DNA from: Klebsiella pneumoniae
Lineage (GTDB): Bacteria > Myxococcota_A > UBA796 > SXON01
Reading direction: 5' to 3'
NCBI GenBank assembly: GCA_945861635.1
Contig: CAMAWH010000004.1
Span: forward strand, 106,740 to 170,739
DNA: 64,000 bases
Shown here: one piece after another, positions 1-8,513 of the stretch
Position numbering within the stretch: position 1 is the stretch's first letter
Layout of the letters: each line of letters opens with the position of its first letter
The notes under the pieces: model-generated
What the model was told of the DNA's origin: nothing
The model's input: the letters and a program-made list of their open reading frames with translations, nothing else
The model's database searches: none
Program-made: the position numbers and the translations under genes

Positions 1-459
1 GCCATTCCGCGGGGGACAGTGCTCGTCAACGATGACACCGGTGGTCCACTGGCAATCGAGTTCGGGCAGGATTTCCTCTGCCGGACAATCTGGACAACCA
101 GCTGGGGCATGTCCACCTTTGCCGGCGCTCCCGACCAGATTTCCGAGAGCACGGATAACGAGCATATGTACATCGACCCGGACGTCGTGAAGCTCCTCGA
201 TGGCACGCAACGCGTGTATGCCGCTCGTTACAACCTGACGACGAACCACGTTGACGAGTTCATCATGTTCAACGGGGACGAAGACGATGGTTGTGCGCCG
301 TGGGATGCCGCATGGGATCCGTTGGCGAACTCGCCGGAACCATTTGCCGCCCAAACGGCTCCGGCGGACCAACCGCAGCTGGGATCCGTGACGCTCGCCG
401 AGATCGAGGCTCAACTCGGGATGTCGATCGGGGACGCATTCGGGTCCAAACGAGGCTGA
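1..459 (+). CDS. C-terminal part of an unrecognised protein, cut by window edge
   Basis: The frame is open from base 1 to the TGA at 457-459, so the gene almost certainly begins upstream of the window; a GTG at 19 is possible but has no clear ribosome binding site. The visible 150 or so residues are acidic and contain two cysteines. I see no recognisable domain; phrases such as EFGQDFLCRTIWTTSW and WDAAWDPLANSPEP suggest an extracellular or structural protein rather than an enzyme core. No function is assigned. Confidence 0.6.
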   Translation, partial: AIPRGTVLVNDDTGGPLAIEFGQDFLCRTIWTTSWGMSTFAGAPDQISESTDNEHMYIDPDVVKLLDGTQRVYAARYNLTTNHVDEFIMFNGDEDDGCAPWDAAWDPLANSPEPFAAQTAPADQPQLGSVTLAEIEAQLGMSIGDAFGSKRG

Positions 460-959
460 GATGCGGATGACACGCTCCGATACGCCCGCCCCTGCCCCTG
501 CCCCTGCCCCTGCCCCTGCCCCGGCGTCGGTGCGCGCGTGTCCGGATAAGCGCGGATAGGCCGGTCGGCCGACACGACGTCGCTTACGACGCCGTTCTCG
601 CTGTGATCGCACGGGTTCACACCCCGCCCGTTGCACTCCCATCGTGTCATGTGTCCGACGGTGTCCGCCGAAACCAACCCTTCAACAACTCGATACTCGA
701 ACGCGCGTCGGAATCGCCACTGACGGAGAAAGTTCGAACCACATCCGCTACAGCGCGCCAGTTCCTCGTCCCCGCCGAATCGGTTGGTATGACGCTGATA
801 TTCCGGTTCGGACGATCGGAACCGTCATCGCTCTGCGCGGGCCTCAGCGGTGATTCCGCAACTTCCATGTGCAGAATGGCGGTTCGAGTCTTTATGACGT
901 CGGCGTCCCCATTCAGCTAAGCGCAGGTTATGTCCCAGCCTGCGCCAAGGTGACCCGTT
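460..959. other. 500-bp gap without a convincing gene
   Basis: Several overlapping open frames exist on both strands, but none has a ribosome binding site, a domain-like sequence or consistent codon use. The stretch holds a CCCCTG hexanucleotide repeat near its left end and the upstream region of the Fic gene at its right end. No promoter can be named with confidence. Confidence 0.5.
489..522. repeat. CCCCTG tandem repeat, five copies
   Basis: Five perfect CCCCTG units run from 489 to 518 and are followed by CCCC. On the minus strand this reads as five runs of four G separated by CA, which satisfies the usual pattern for an intramolecular G-quadruplex. It lies about 30 bp after the stop of the preceding gene. 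Confidence 0.9.
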
Positions 960-2243
960 ATGGGCAGGTTCGTCCCCGCTCGCTGGTCTCCCAATCTCGC
1001 CGCGGCCGGCCCGCGCCGCGCGCGCGCTGGCGGCGTCTATCGAGCATTTCAGCCGGACCTTCTCGCCGGGCGGCCGCTGTCGATCGACGGTCGCGTCGCC
1101 GCAGACATCGCAGACGCCGAACGGGCGATGGCCGCACTCGACTCGGCCGTCTCGCGTGATCGGGGCCCGCATCGTTTGGAAGTGCTGGCCCGCTTGCTGC
1201 TGCGTGCCGAGGCTGTCGGCTCCTCGCGGGTCGAGGGATTGGTTGTCAGCGCCCGAAAGCTGGCGCTCGCCGATCTCGACCCGGCACTCGATCCGTCGGG
1301 CCGGGCGCTGGATGTCGTCGGGAACATTCGTGCCCTCCAGAATGCACTTGCGCTCGCCGCTCAGGCAGGCGCTTTCGCCACGAATGACCTGCGCATGATC
1401 CACCGTACGCTCCTCGCCGGTACCTGCGACGCCGTCCTGGGTGGTGTGGTTCGAACGGAGCAGAACTGGATCGGCGGTCAAACCCCGCTCGACGCCGCGT
1501 TTGTCCCACCGCCGCCGGACGCGGTTCCCGCCCTCCTTGCTGACCTATGCGCCTACCTTTCGAGTGACGACCATCCGCCACTGGTGCAGGCGGCGCTCGC
1601 GCACGCGCAGTTTGAGACCATCCACCCGTTCGCAGACGGAAATGGCCGGACGGGCCGGGCGCTTCTGCAGTTTGTCCTTCGCCGACGCGGATTGTGCGCT
1701 CGGTTCGTCCCGCCCATCAGTCTCGTACTCGCGACGCGATCCAAAGGCTACATTGCGGCCCTGACGGCTACCCGCACCGAAGGAGTCCCCGGCAGCGCCT
1801 CCGATCTCGCGGGCGCGAACAGCTGGCTGGAATTCGCCGCTGACGCCGCTCGCGCGGCGTGCGCGCAGGCGCGAGCCTATGAAACGAGAATCGATGGACT
1901 CGTGGAACACTGGGAAAAACGCGTGCGAGAGGTTCACGGGGCGCTCCGGGCAGACGCGGCGGTCTGGCAGCTCTTGACACTCCTCCCCGCCGCACCGTTG
2001 GTGACCGTGGCGTCAGCCTCCACGCTCAGCGGGCGTTCGGAGCGGGCGCTGGATGCTGCATTCGCCCAACTGGTCGCGGCGGGTGTGCTCAAGCAGGTGG
2101 GCGGCCGCGTGCGCTACCGCCTGTTTGAAGCCGTGGGCGTCTTCGATTTTGTCACCGGCGTGGAACGGCAACTGGCATCCCCGTCAAGCGACACCCGGCG
2201 CGAACCACCGGGTCGTCCGGTACCCGCACGCCCAAGGCGGTAG
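960..2243 (+). CDS. Fic/DOC-family protein (AMPylase-type) with inhibitory helix
   Basis: This 427-residue protein has the Fic core motif HPFADGNGRTGR at about residues 222-233, including the catalytic His and the phosphate-binding loop, preceded by the flap region. An SSRVEG motif near residue 88 matches the (S/T)xxxE(G/N) inhibitory helix on the N-terminal side, which marks a class II Fic protein held inactive by its own Glu. A C-terminal winged-helix-like segment (about 320-395) is typical of the long Fic family with Fic_N and HTH parts. The ATG at 960 follows AGGTGA with six-base spacing. Fic enzymes usually transfer AMP from ATP to a hydroxyl side chain of a target protein; the target cannot be told here. 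No small antitoxin gene is adjacent, consistent with inhibition in cis. Confidence 0.88.
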   Translation: MGRFVPARWSPNLAAAGPRRARAGGVYRAFQPDLLAGRPLSIDGRVAADIADAERAMAALDSAVSRDRGPHRLEVLARLLLRAEAVGSSRVEGLVVSARKLALADLDPALDPSGRALDVVGNIRALQNALALAAQAGAFATNDLRMIHRTLLAGTCDAVLGGVVRTEQNWIGGQTPLDAAFVPPPPDAVPALLADLCAYLSSDDHPPLVQAALAHAQFETIHPFADGNGRTGRALLQFVLRRRGLCARFVPPISLVLATRSKGYIAALTATRTEGVPGSASDLAGANSWLEFAADAARAACAQARAYETRIDGLVEHWEKRVREVHGALRADAAVWQLLTLLPAAPLVTVASASTLSGRSERALDAAFAQLVAAGVLKQVGGRVRYRLFEAVGVFDFVTGVERQLASPSSDTRREPPGRPVPARPRR

Positions 2244-2459
2244 ATAGACGTGGAAACACGGCCATGAACAGTTCGATTTGCGAACGCATCGCGCCAGCCT
2301 GCGCCGACGAGATCGACGTCGGCGGATCGGGCGACGGTTTTGGTGAAGTCATCGCCGTGGACGCCGCGCTGTTCTAGGTGGCTGGGCGTCACGTCGTCGA
2401 TGGTCAACGCCCGTGAACGCGCAGCCAGTCACCGCGGCCAGCATCCCAACCATCTCCCG

Positions 2460-3041
2460 CTACCCCGCCGCCGCCAGCAACTTTGCTCCAAGCTCTCGCA
2501 GCTCATTGCGCACCGGGATGTTGGTCGCGAATCGAACCGTCGCGAGTGCCGCGATCATCGAGGCAAAGCCATGCAACTCCGCCTGCATGCGCGGCGTCAG
2601 CACCTCTTCGTCCCAGCACTTCGACGGCGAGCGGATCTCGGCGAATGACATCCAGTCCCACGTCACGACGCGATCGACGAGCGCCGCGCCGACGTCCATG
2701 ATGGCGCCGCGCTCCGGGCGCCACGTCGTGAACAGCGTGCGCAAGGATGCAGCGAGCTCCGGAAGGCGAGCACGGAGCGCGTGGGTCGATGCGTCGTCAT
2801 CCAATGCGGGCCAGACGGTAACGGCGCAGACCACGCGCATCTCCGCTTCGTCAACGTGGACGATCTGCACGCGACTGACGAGCGCCATGTCCGTGCCTTC
2901 GAGGCGAACGATGCTCGACTCACGACGAAACGCGCGGGGTACCGGACCGACATCGACGCCTGCCTCCGGCGCAAGAACGACGACGGTGTACAGGCCGCAG
3001 ACCTCGGCGCCATCGTGATCGTCAACGGAATCAGCCGTCAT
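2460..3041 (-). CDS. Hypothetical protein, 193 residues
   Basis: The ATG at 3041 is chosen because GAGG lies five bases upstream; an in-frame GTG at 3056 would add five residues. The protein is mixed alpha/beta with no signal peptide or membrane segment. The middle (VSRVQIVHVDEAEMRVVCAV) looks like beta strands and the C-terminal third is helical. I recognise no family. It lies tail-side of the PlsB-like gene on the same strand with an 84-bp gap, so co-transcription is possible but not shown. Confidence 0.55.
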   Translation of the reverse strand: MTADSVDDHDGAEVCGLYTVVVLAPEAGVDVGPVPRAFRRESSIVRLEGTDMALVSRVQIVHVDEAEMRVVCAVTVWPALDDDASTHALRARLPELAASLRTLFTTWRPERGAIMDVGAALVDRVVTWDWMSFAEIRSPSKCWDEEVLTPRMQAELHGFASMIAALATVRFATNIPVRNELRELGAKLLAAAG

Positions 3042-3125
3042 GCCATCCTCGTTCACGAAGGGGATCGGCTTTCCCCAACATGACCGTGAGGCCCGCCGCG
3101 CAGAAGCGTTGACGTGTCGAGGCCG

Positions 3126-4616
3126 TCAAGCCGGCGGGCGCGCCGCGAAACGTGCGGGTGGAAGCAGGGAGTTGGCGTAATAGCGCACGAGAATTCGCTC
3201 GACGACGCGAATCTGCGCGCCCTCGATCCGGACCAGACCTCGGCGCTTCAACAGCGAGAGCGCGAGGTCGATCGTGCGCTCAGCCTCCTCCGCGTCCATG
3301 ATATCCTCGTCCAAGCGCGCTTTATCGTCACTCTCATCGCGTTTTTTTGCGCGCGCCGCGAGCAACTCGGCGTACGCCGACCCGAACGCCAGGGGGCGGC
3401 CTTCCGCGCGAAGCGTCGCAAGATGTTCGCGCACGGAGGCCCGCAGCGACGGCGTGTCCGTAGCGCCGTTGACCAGCGCCGTGCACACCAGCGCGACGGG
3501 TGTCGCAGGGACGACCTTGGCAATTTCCGCCAGCAGCCCGTCTGCGAGCCGCGCGATGGAGAGCCGCCGCTCGTCATCCGGCAGGTTCGCCACGGACACC
3601 GCGTCGGGCAGCAGCGTCGTGAGCGCAATCGGCGGGCCGAACCCCACCGCGGCGTACCCATACTTCAGGTGCGATCGGCGATTTGGGCGAGCGAGCACCG
3701 CAGCCACCACCAGCGGCGCGCGGGCGATGATCGTCGCAAGGGAGAGCAGCTTGTCGAGGCGTGTCGGCGGGCGGGCGCCTGCGTCAGCAACGAGGTTGCG
3801 ATCTTCCAGCACACGGTCGAAATTCACGCCCACCGGAACAAAGTAGATGGCGCGATCGGGTTCATGCCGCAGGACGCCGACGAGGTAGTCGAGGAGTCCG
3901 ATTTTGGGCGCCCGCAGCGCGCCATCCCGTGAAAGCGCGCCTTCGAGGAAGAACGCCGTGGTGAGTCCCTTGGCCGCCACGAGTTGCAGGTATCGGGCCA
4001 ACACGGTGTGGTAAAGCGGGTCCTTCTCCCCACGGCGGACAAAGTACGACCCGAACGACCGAAATAGCGCGTCCAGCGGCCAAACCCGGGCCCATTCTCC
4101 GACGGCGTAAGACAGGGCGACGTGCCGCATCGCGCCGACGCTGAGAACGACATAATCAGCGTTAGACCTATGATTACTGACATATACCGTCACGGCGCCC
4201 GCCGGAATGGCGACCCGCGCCCGGGAGAGCGCATCTCCGTCAAACCAGAGCTCATAGCAGAGGCGAACGGCCGACGTGGCGGCGGCCGCGCCCAACTTGT
4301 AGTACGAAAAAAGGTTGAAGAAGGGGACGATCTCGTCGAGGTATTCCTCGACCCGTGCACGCACCTCTCCGACGGTTTGCCCGGTTTCGGCGGCCCGGAG
4401 TGCCGCTACACGATCGATCTCGGGATCCTGTAAAAGCGCTTGCCGGACCCACACCCGATCGATGAAACGGAACTGCTCCAACTGTACGTTGTGACGACGC
4501 AGGAATTCCCCAATCGACCGCTGCCATCGACGGCGCAGCGCGCGCAGCGAGACGAATCGCACCGCCTCCCAGACGGCAATCGTCAAGGTAATAACAATCA
4601 GATCGCGTGTAACCAC
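3126..4616 (-). CDS. Glycerol-phosphate acyltransferase-like protein (PlsB/LPLAT superfamily)
   Basis: The 496-residue protein begins with a hydrophobic N-terminal segment and has the acyltransferase HX4D motif as NHRSNAD (about residue 170). It is followed by a substrate-binding block FFLEGALSRDG, matching the FVEGxRSRxG block of PlsB-type enzymes but with the GR pair replaced by AL, and by IYFVPVGVNFDRV, the usual fourth block. The C-terminal part resembles the helical tail of PlsB/DHAPAT proteins. Family members esterify an acyl group onto glycerol-3-phosphate or a related acceptor at the inner membrane; the exact acceptor is not determined. It starts at GTG, eight bases after GGGAGGGG, and overlaps the upstream thioesterase gene by 19 bp, so the two are very likely translationally coupled. 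Confidence 0.8.
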   Translation of the reverse strand: MVTRDLIVITLTIAVWEAVRFVSLRALRRRWQRSIGEFLRRHNVQLEQFRFIDRVWVRQALLQDPEIDRVAALRAAETGQTVGEVRARVEEYLDEIVPFFNLFSYYKLGAAAATSAVRLCYELWFDGDALSRARVAIPAGAVTVYVSNHRSNADYVVLSVGAMRHVALSYAVGEWARVWPLDALFRSFGSYFVRRGEKDPLYHTVLARYLQLVAAKGLTTAFFLEGALSRDGALRAPKIGLLDYLVGVLRHEPDRAIYFVPVGVNFDRVLEDRNLVADAGARPPTRLDKLLSLATIIARAPLVVAAVLARPNRRSHLKYGYAAVGFGPPIALTTLLPDAVSVANLPDDERRLSIARLADGLLAEIAKVVPATPVALVCTALVNGATDTPSLRASVREHLATLRAEGRPLAFGSAYAELLAARAKKRDESDDKARLDEDIMDAEEAERTIDLALSLLKRRGLVRIEGAQIRVVERILVRYYANSLLPPARFAARPPA

Positions 4617-5020
4617 GGCGCAATCCCCTCCCGGAAGTCATCCGTCCACGGTGTCGGCACCATCGAGACGGCATCGACCCGGACCACGGTGCGTGTCCCG
4701 CGGGCAAAGTCGTCGTCACTGTCCATCGGCAGGATGCGCATGGCGAACGTGAGGCTGGTGCGGCCGAGCTTTTCGACCCATACGCGGCAACGAATCTCGC
4801 CGACCCCGAGCACGGGACGAAGGTATTCCAGCGAATTCGCGCGAACGAGGTGGAACTGGTCGGGATTTCGCTGCGCGTCGAGCACACCGCCCCACCCGAG
4901 ATGCTTCCAGAACGAACCGATGGTACGCTCGAACATCAGCAGATACCTTGCGTTATGCAGGATTTGGAAGGCGTCGAGGTCATCGAAGTAGACGCCGTGA
5001 ACGTTCTCGTGAAACCGCAT
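4598..5020 (-). CDS. Hotdog-fold acyl-CoA thioesterase (YbgC/4-hydroxybenzoyl-CoA type)
   Basis: The 140-residue protein is a single hotdog domain. Its N-terminus VYFDDLDAFQILHNARYL matches the signature of the 4-hydroxybenzoyl-CoA thioesterase/YbgC family, with the catalytic Asp in the DDLDAFQ stretch and the helix carrying HNARYLLMFE. Such enzymes hydrolyse acyl-CoA or aryl-CoA esters. The gene is first of a pair with the PlsB-like acyltransferase (19-bp overlap), which suggests a role in controlling acyl donors for lipid assembly; that pairing role is inference. Confidence 0.85.
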   Translation of the reverse strand: MRFHENVHGVYFDDLDAFQILHNARYLLMFERTIGSFWKHLGWGGVLDAQRNPDQFHLVRANSLEYLRPVLGVGEIRCRVWVEKLGRTSLTFAMRILPMDSDDDFARGTRTVVRVDAVSMVPTPWTDDFREGIAPWLHAI

Positions 5021-5069
5021 GTGGATCCCTACCCCGACCGGTTAGACGCCGACCATTCAGGAGTTGACC

Positions 5070-5375
5070 ATGGCTGCACGAAAGAAGACGGACGCCCCCC
5101 CAGCGGCAGCGCTCGTACCGACGACGCCCCCCGTGAAGATAACGCAGCGCGCGAAGACGCCGCCCGCAGCGCCGCCCGCAGCGCCGCCCCTCGCGCCGCC
5201 CGCAGCGCCGCCCGTCGCGGCGCCCGCAGCGACGCCCCTCGCGGCGCCGTTGGAACCGGTTCGTAGCGCCCCGACGCACGACGCCATCGCGCGCCGTGCG
5301 TACGAGATCTTCTGTGAGCGAGGCGGTACCGCGTTCGACAACTGGATTGAGGCCGAGCGGCAGCTGCGCGCGTAG
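5070..5375 (+). CDS. DUF2934-type small protein with Ala/Pro-rich linker
   Basis: The ATG at 5070 follows AGGAG with seven-base spacing, better than the in-frame TTG at 5064. The 101-residue product starts with a basic AARKKTD tip, continues with about 45 residues of Ala/Pro repeats, and ends with a short domain (IARRAYEIFCERGG ... NWIEAERQLR) that matches the DUF2934 pattern. DUF2934 proteins are small, common in deltaproteobacteria, and of unknown function. The gene lies alone between convergent and divergent neighbours. Confidence 0.75.
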   Translation: MAARKKTDAPPAAALVPTTPPVKITQRAKTPPAAPPAAPPLAPPAAPPVAAPAATPLAAPLEPVRSAPTHDAIARRAYEIFCERGGTAFDNWIEAERQLRA

Positions 5376-5404
5376 CCACCGCCTGCACCCCCGCGATCGG
5401 GTAC

Positions 5405-7927
5405 CTACGCCTCGATCTCGTCGAGCTTACGGCGCAGGCCCTTGCGCTCTTCCTTGAGGTTGCCCTCGTCGGCGGCGTGAATGGCGTCGTGGAGCAGACG
5501 CGCGGCCGCGCCCTTGTCTCCCTTGGCCATCTCGATATCCGCAAGGTGTTCGTTCGCTTCCATCAGGCGCCGCCAATCTTTCGTCGTCCGCGCGTGCGGA
5601 AGCGCCGCAACCAGCGAACTCGCCGCGTTCTGCTTTTCGCCGATGCGGAGGTACGCCAAGCCGGTGTTGAAGTGCAGATCCTTGAGGAATCGCGGGTCAT
5701 CACTCCCTGCGCGCTCCTTGGCCTTGGAGAACAGCGAGATCGCCTCGGTTGGCCGGTTCAACGCCAGATTGAAGTAGCCGACGTTGTAGATGTCCAGCGG
5801 CAGGAAGCGATCAAACTTGAGCTCCTGCGTGAGCTGCAGCGTCCGGTTTGCCATCTGTAGGGCGGCCTCAAAATTGCGCAGCGCACCGTGCGTCTGAGAC
5901 AGCAGCGCCACTGCCGCCCGCTCACGCACCGGATTCTGGAGCGCCTGCGCGATCTGTGCGACGCGGGCGAGGACATCCGCCGCCTTCGTCGTCTGATTCG
6001 ACATCAGCAAGGTTTCTCCGTAGTGGAAGCCGGCTTCGAGCGCCAGAGGGGCGAGGCCGACGGCCCCCGCGACTTCGTTGCTTTTCCGGAAGTGTTCCGA
6101 CGCCTCGGGGAGCTTCTTGGCGCGGCGGGCGAGAAGTCCGCGAATATACTCGGCATTTGCCTGAATTTGGGGTACGTTCGCTGTTTCCAGAGCGAGGCGG
6201 ACGTGATCCAGGGCGGCGTTCGCGTTGCCGTCGGTGAGTTCGATCATCGCAAGGTGATTTTCGATTTCCGCGGTCTTCATTTTGTCTTCGAGCGCGGCGT
6301 AAAGCTTCAGCGCGTCCTTCGCGCGGTCACGGGCCCGGTACAGGTCCTGGCGCCGATAGTCGAGCCGGCTGCCGGCAAAAAGCGTCCACGCCTCCATCGT
6401 GCGGTCCGATCGCTCGCTCGCCCATGCAAGGGCTTCGCCATGGAGTTTTTCGGCCGCGGCGACGTCACCGCCCTGAACCATTCGATCGAGCAGGTTCATG
6501 AATACGGTGCGACGCATCGCGTCGGGCCACGTGATTCCACCCGCGTAGTTCAGCAGGTCCTGGGTCATTCCCCACACATCGGGGCGATCGCTGCCGAGGG
6601 CAATGCTGCGCATCATCATCGCGCGGTTCGGTGCGGCGTTGTCCGCGTACAAGCGCGCCGTCTTCACGACGAATTCGTAGCCACGAGGAACGAGAAAGCG
6701 CTCCATGAACGCCGCGACCCGGCGCCCCAGCTCGCGATCTTCCTCACTGGTGTGCGCGTCCTGCACCCCCTGCCGCCAGATGCCCTTGTCGAACTGGTAC
6801 ACCCACGTGCCAAGGCCCTTCGAGAACTGCATTTCCTTGACGAGCTTCGGGCAGGCATCAAAGAGATCATCGACGCTGTCACGATCGTAGCCGCCCATGT
6901 CGGCAATGAGGCCCGATGGAAATGCGAGGCCAAGGCACGAGGCAAGGTACTGCACCCGATCCGCGTCCGCCGCGCCGGCGTGTTTGCGCTGACCCTCCGC
7001 CGGCTCCGTCGCCGGGGGATCTTCGAGCTCGTCTTCATCCGGCGCGCGGGGCGCCAACGAGCTCAGGGTGTCGGCCGCCAGATCGTCGCCCAGCCGGCCC
7101 TGCTCGGCGAGGACGTCGATCAGCTCCGCGACGTAGCCCGGACGCCCGTGCGCGATCTCGCCGATGCGGCCGGGAGCCGCCACCGTGAACGATTTAGAGG
7201 CGGCATACGCCGTCACTTCTTCCGCGCCCCACGGCGCCAATCGGAGTCGGCTCACGGCATCGGGGTTGCGATCGAGAAAATCCAGGAAGGGTGCGGGCAT
7301 CCACGCGCGCGCCACCTCGTCGATAGGCTCCGACCCGAGGACGAGCAGCAGTCGTCCGTCCTTTCGCAGGTCGATCAACGTTTCGAGCATCGCAAACGTA
7401 GCGACGGAGTGGCTGTTGAAAACGTTTTGCAACTCGAGAATCACGTTCATTTTCCGGGCGATGCCCGACACGATTTCCGCGAACCCGATCAGCGGGTTGT
7501 CCCGCGGGAGCTGCACCTGGAACGACGTTTCGCCCTCGTTCGGAACGCCCTTTTTGAGTGCCTCGATGAAGGCCTGATACCACCCCTGAACGCGCTTGCT
7601 GTGTTGCGGCATCTGGGCGTTGAGGATCATCTCCACCTTGCTGCGCATCTGCAGGTCGCGGTAAAGCACGCCGTACAACGCCGCATAGAGTCGCAGTACC
7701 GTGCGCAATCCGTCCTCTTCATCGGACAGCTGCGCGCGCACGACGAGCGCGTCTTCGTCGGCCGGCAGCTGCCGGACCAGCTCGCCCACCGCAGCGCGTT
7801 TTCCACCGCCGAGGGGCGCTTCGAGCACGACCGTGCGGGACGTTCCTCCGCGCGCCGCGTCAAAATGCGCACGCAAAGCGGCAAGATCGGACGGGCGACA
7901 GACGTACAGGGGATTGGTTTCGGCCAC
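5405..7927 (-). CDS. Large TPR protein with degenerate AAA/STAND-like ATPase domain
   Basis: I choose the GTG at 7927 (840 residues, beginning VAETNPLYVCRPSDL) because GGAG lies about six bases upstream; the frame stays open to a GTG at 8014. The first 300 residues look like an AAA/NACHT-type domain: a Walker A-like APLGGGKRAAV and a beta strand VILELQNV in the Walker B position. In Walker A the Ser/Thr after GK is Arg, and the acidic Walker B residues are missing, so nucleotide hydrolysis is doubtful. A linker rich in Asp, Glu and Pro (about 320-345) leads to a helical region and at least six TPR-like repeats over the last 350 residues (for example LHFNTGLAYLRIGEKQNAAS). It is probably a scaffold or regulator; partners are not evident. 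Confidence 0.75.
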   Translation of the reverse strand: MAETNPLYVCRPSDLAALRAHFDAARGGTSRTVVLEAPLGGGKRAAVGELVRQLPADEDALVVRAQLSDEEDGLRTVLRLYAALYGVLYRDLQMRSKVEMILNAQMPQHSKRVQGWYQAFIEALKKGVPNEGETSFQVQLPRDNPLIGFAEIVSGIARKMNVILELQNVFNSHSVATFAMLETLIDLRKDGRLLLVLGSEPIDEVARAWMPAPFLDFLDRNPDAVSRLRLAPWGAEEVTAYAASKSFTVAAPGRIGEIAHGRPGYVAELIDVLAEQGRLGDDLAADTLSSLAPRAPDEDELEDPPATEPAEGQRKHAGAADADRVQYLASCLGLAFPSGLIADMGGYDRDSVDDLFDACPKLVKEMQFSKGLGTWVYQFDKGIWRQGVQDAHTSEEDRELGRRVAAFMERFLVPRGYEFVVKTARLYADNAAPNRAMMMRSIALGSDRPDVWGMTQDLLNYAGGITWPDAMRRTVFMNLLDRMVQGGDVAAAEKLHGEALAWASERSDRTMEAWTLFAGSRLDYRRQDLYRARDRAKDALKLYAALEDKMKTAEIENHLAMIELTDGNANAALDHVRLALETANVPQIQANAEYIRGLLARRAKKLPEASEHFRKSNEVAGAVGLAPLALEAGFHYGETLLMSNQTTKAADVLARVAQIAQALQNPVRERAAVALLSQTHGALRNFEAALQMANRTLQLTQELKFDRFLPLDIYNVGYFNLALNRPTEAISLFSKAKERAGSDDPRFLKDLHFNTGLAYLRIGEKQNAASSLVAALPHARTTKDWRRLMEANEHLADIEMAKGDKGAAARLLHDAIHAADEGNLKEERKGLRRKLDEIEA

Positions 7928-8063
7928 GTCGGGCTCCAGAAGAAAGGGGTCAGGGAAGGGGTGCCCGGCAAGGGGAGCGGCGGGGGCGGCGCAATGTAGG
8001 CATCGCCCCCCCACCCGTCAACGCGGCGGTGTTATCCTTTCCGCCCCGTCCAGGAGCGCGCCG

Positions 8064-8513
8064 TTGCTATCGCTCGTGCTGATCGTCGCCTGCGCAGAAT
8101 CGAAGGTTCCCGACGACGCCATCTTCTACAACATCGAAGTCACCGCGGTTTCGAACGACTGTCATCCCGATAATACCGAGGGATACCAAGAAACGTTTGA
8201 ATATGCGGTTGCGTTCGATTCGTCATCGGCCACGATCTACATCGGGGAGAGTGCGTTCGCAGCAGGAACGTTGACGGGCTGTGATTTGACTTATCAAACC
8301 GTTGTTTTTGGAGAAGACCGCGGCGGCGGCGAAATCAAGTACCAGCTTTTCGGGCAGGCCGCCGTCGAATCTACCGGCGGAAACGGATGCGTGGAGGACC
8401 CGGACGCCGAATGGGAGGGCACGGAGTACTATGAAATCGTGAACTCTGCGGATGAATCGGTGGAAACCGGCTGCACCTACAACATGACGACGATCGGCAC
8501 GTTGAAGAAGTGA
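8064..8513 (+). CDS. Small secreted lipoprotein
   Basis: TTG at 8064 is preceded by AGGAG with seven-base spacing. The 149-residue product has a minimal signal peptide, LLSLVLIVAC, with Cys as the lipidation site, followed by a beta-rich domain with four further cysteines that could form two disulfides. No family is recognised. Its TGA overlaps the GTG of the MoxR gene (GTGA), so it is probably the first cistron of the MoxR operon. Confidence 0.75.
   Translation: MLSLVLIVACAESKVPDDAIFYNIEVTAVSNDCHPDNTEGYQETFEYAVAFDSSSATIYIGESAFAAGTLTGCDLTYQTVVFGEDRGGGEIKYQLFGQAAVESTGGNGCVEDPDAEWEGTEYYEIVNSADESVETGCTYNMTTIGTLKK

Noticed and set aside
5888..7999. 703-codon open frame on the plus strand opposite the TPR gene
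   Set aside because: It is the antisense of a clear TPR/ATPase coding sequence; high GC leaves few stops on the other strand, and the translation is Arg-rich with no domain.
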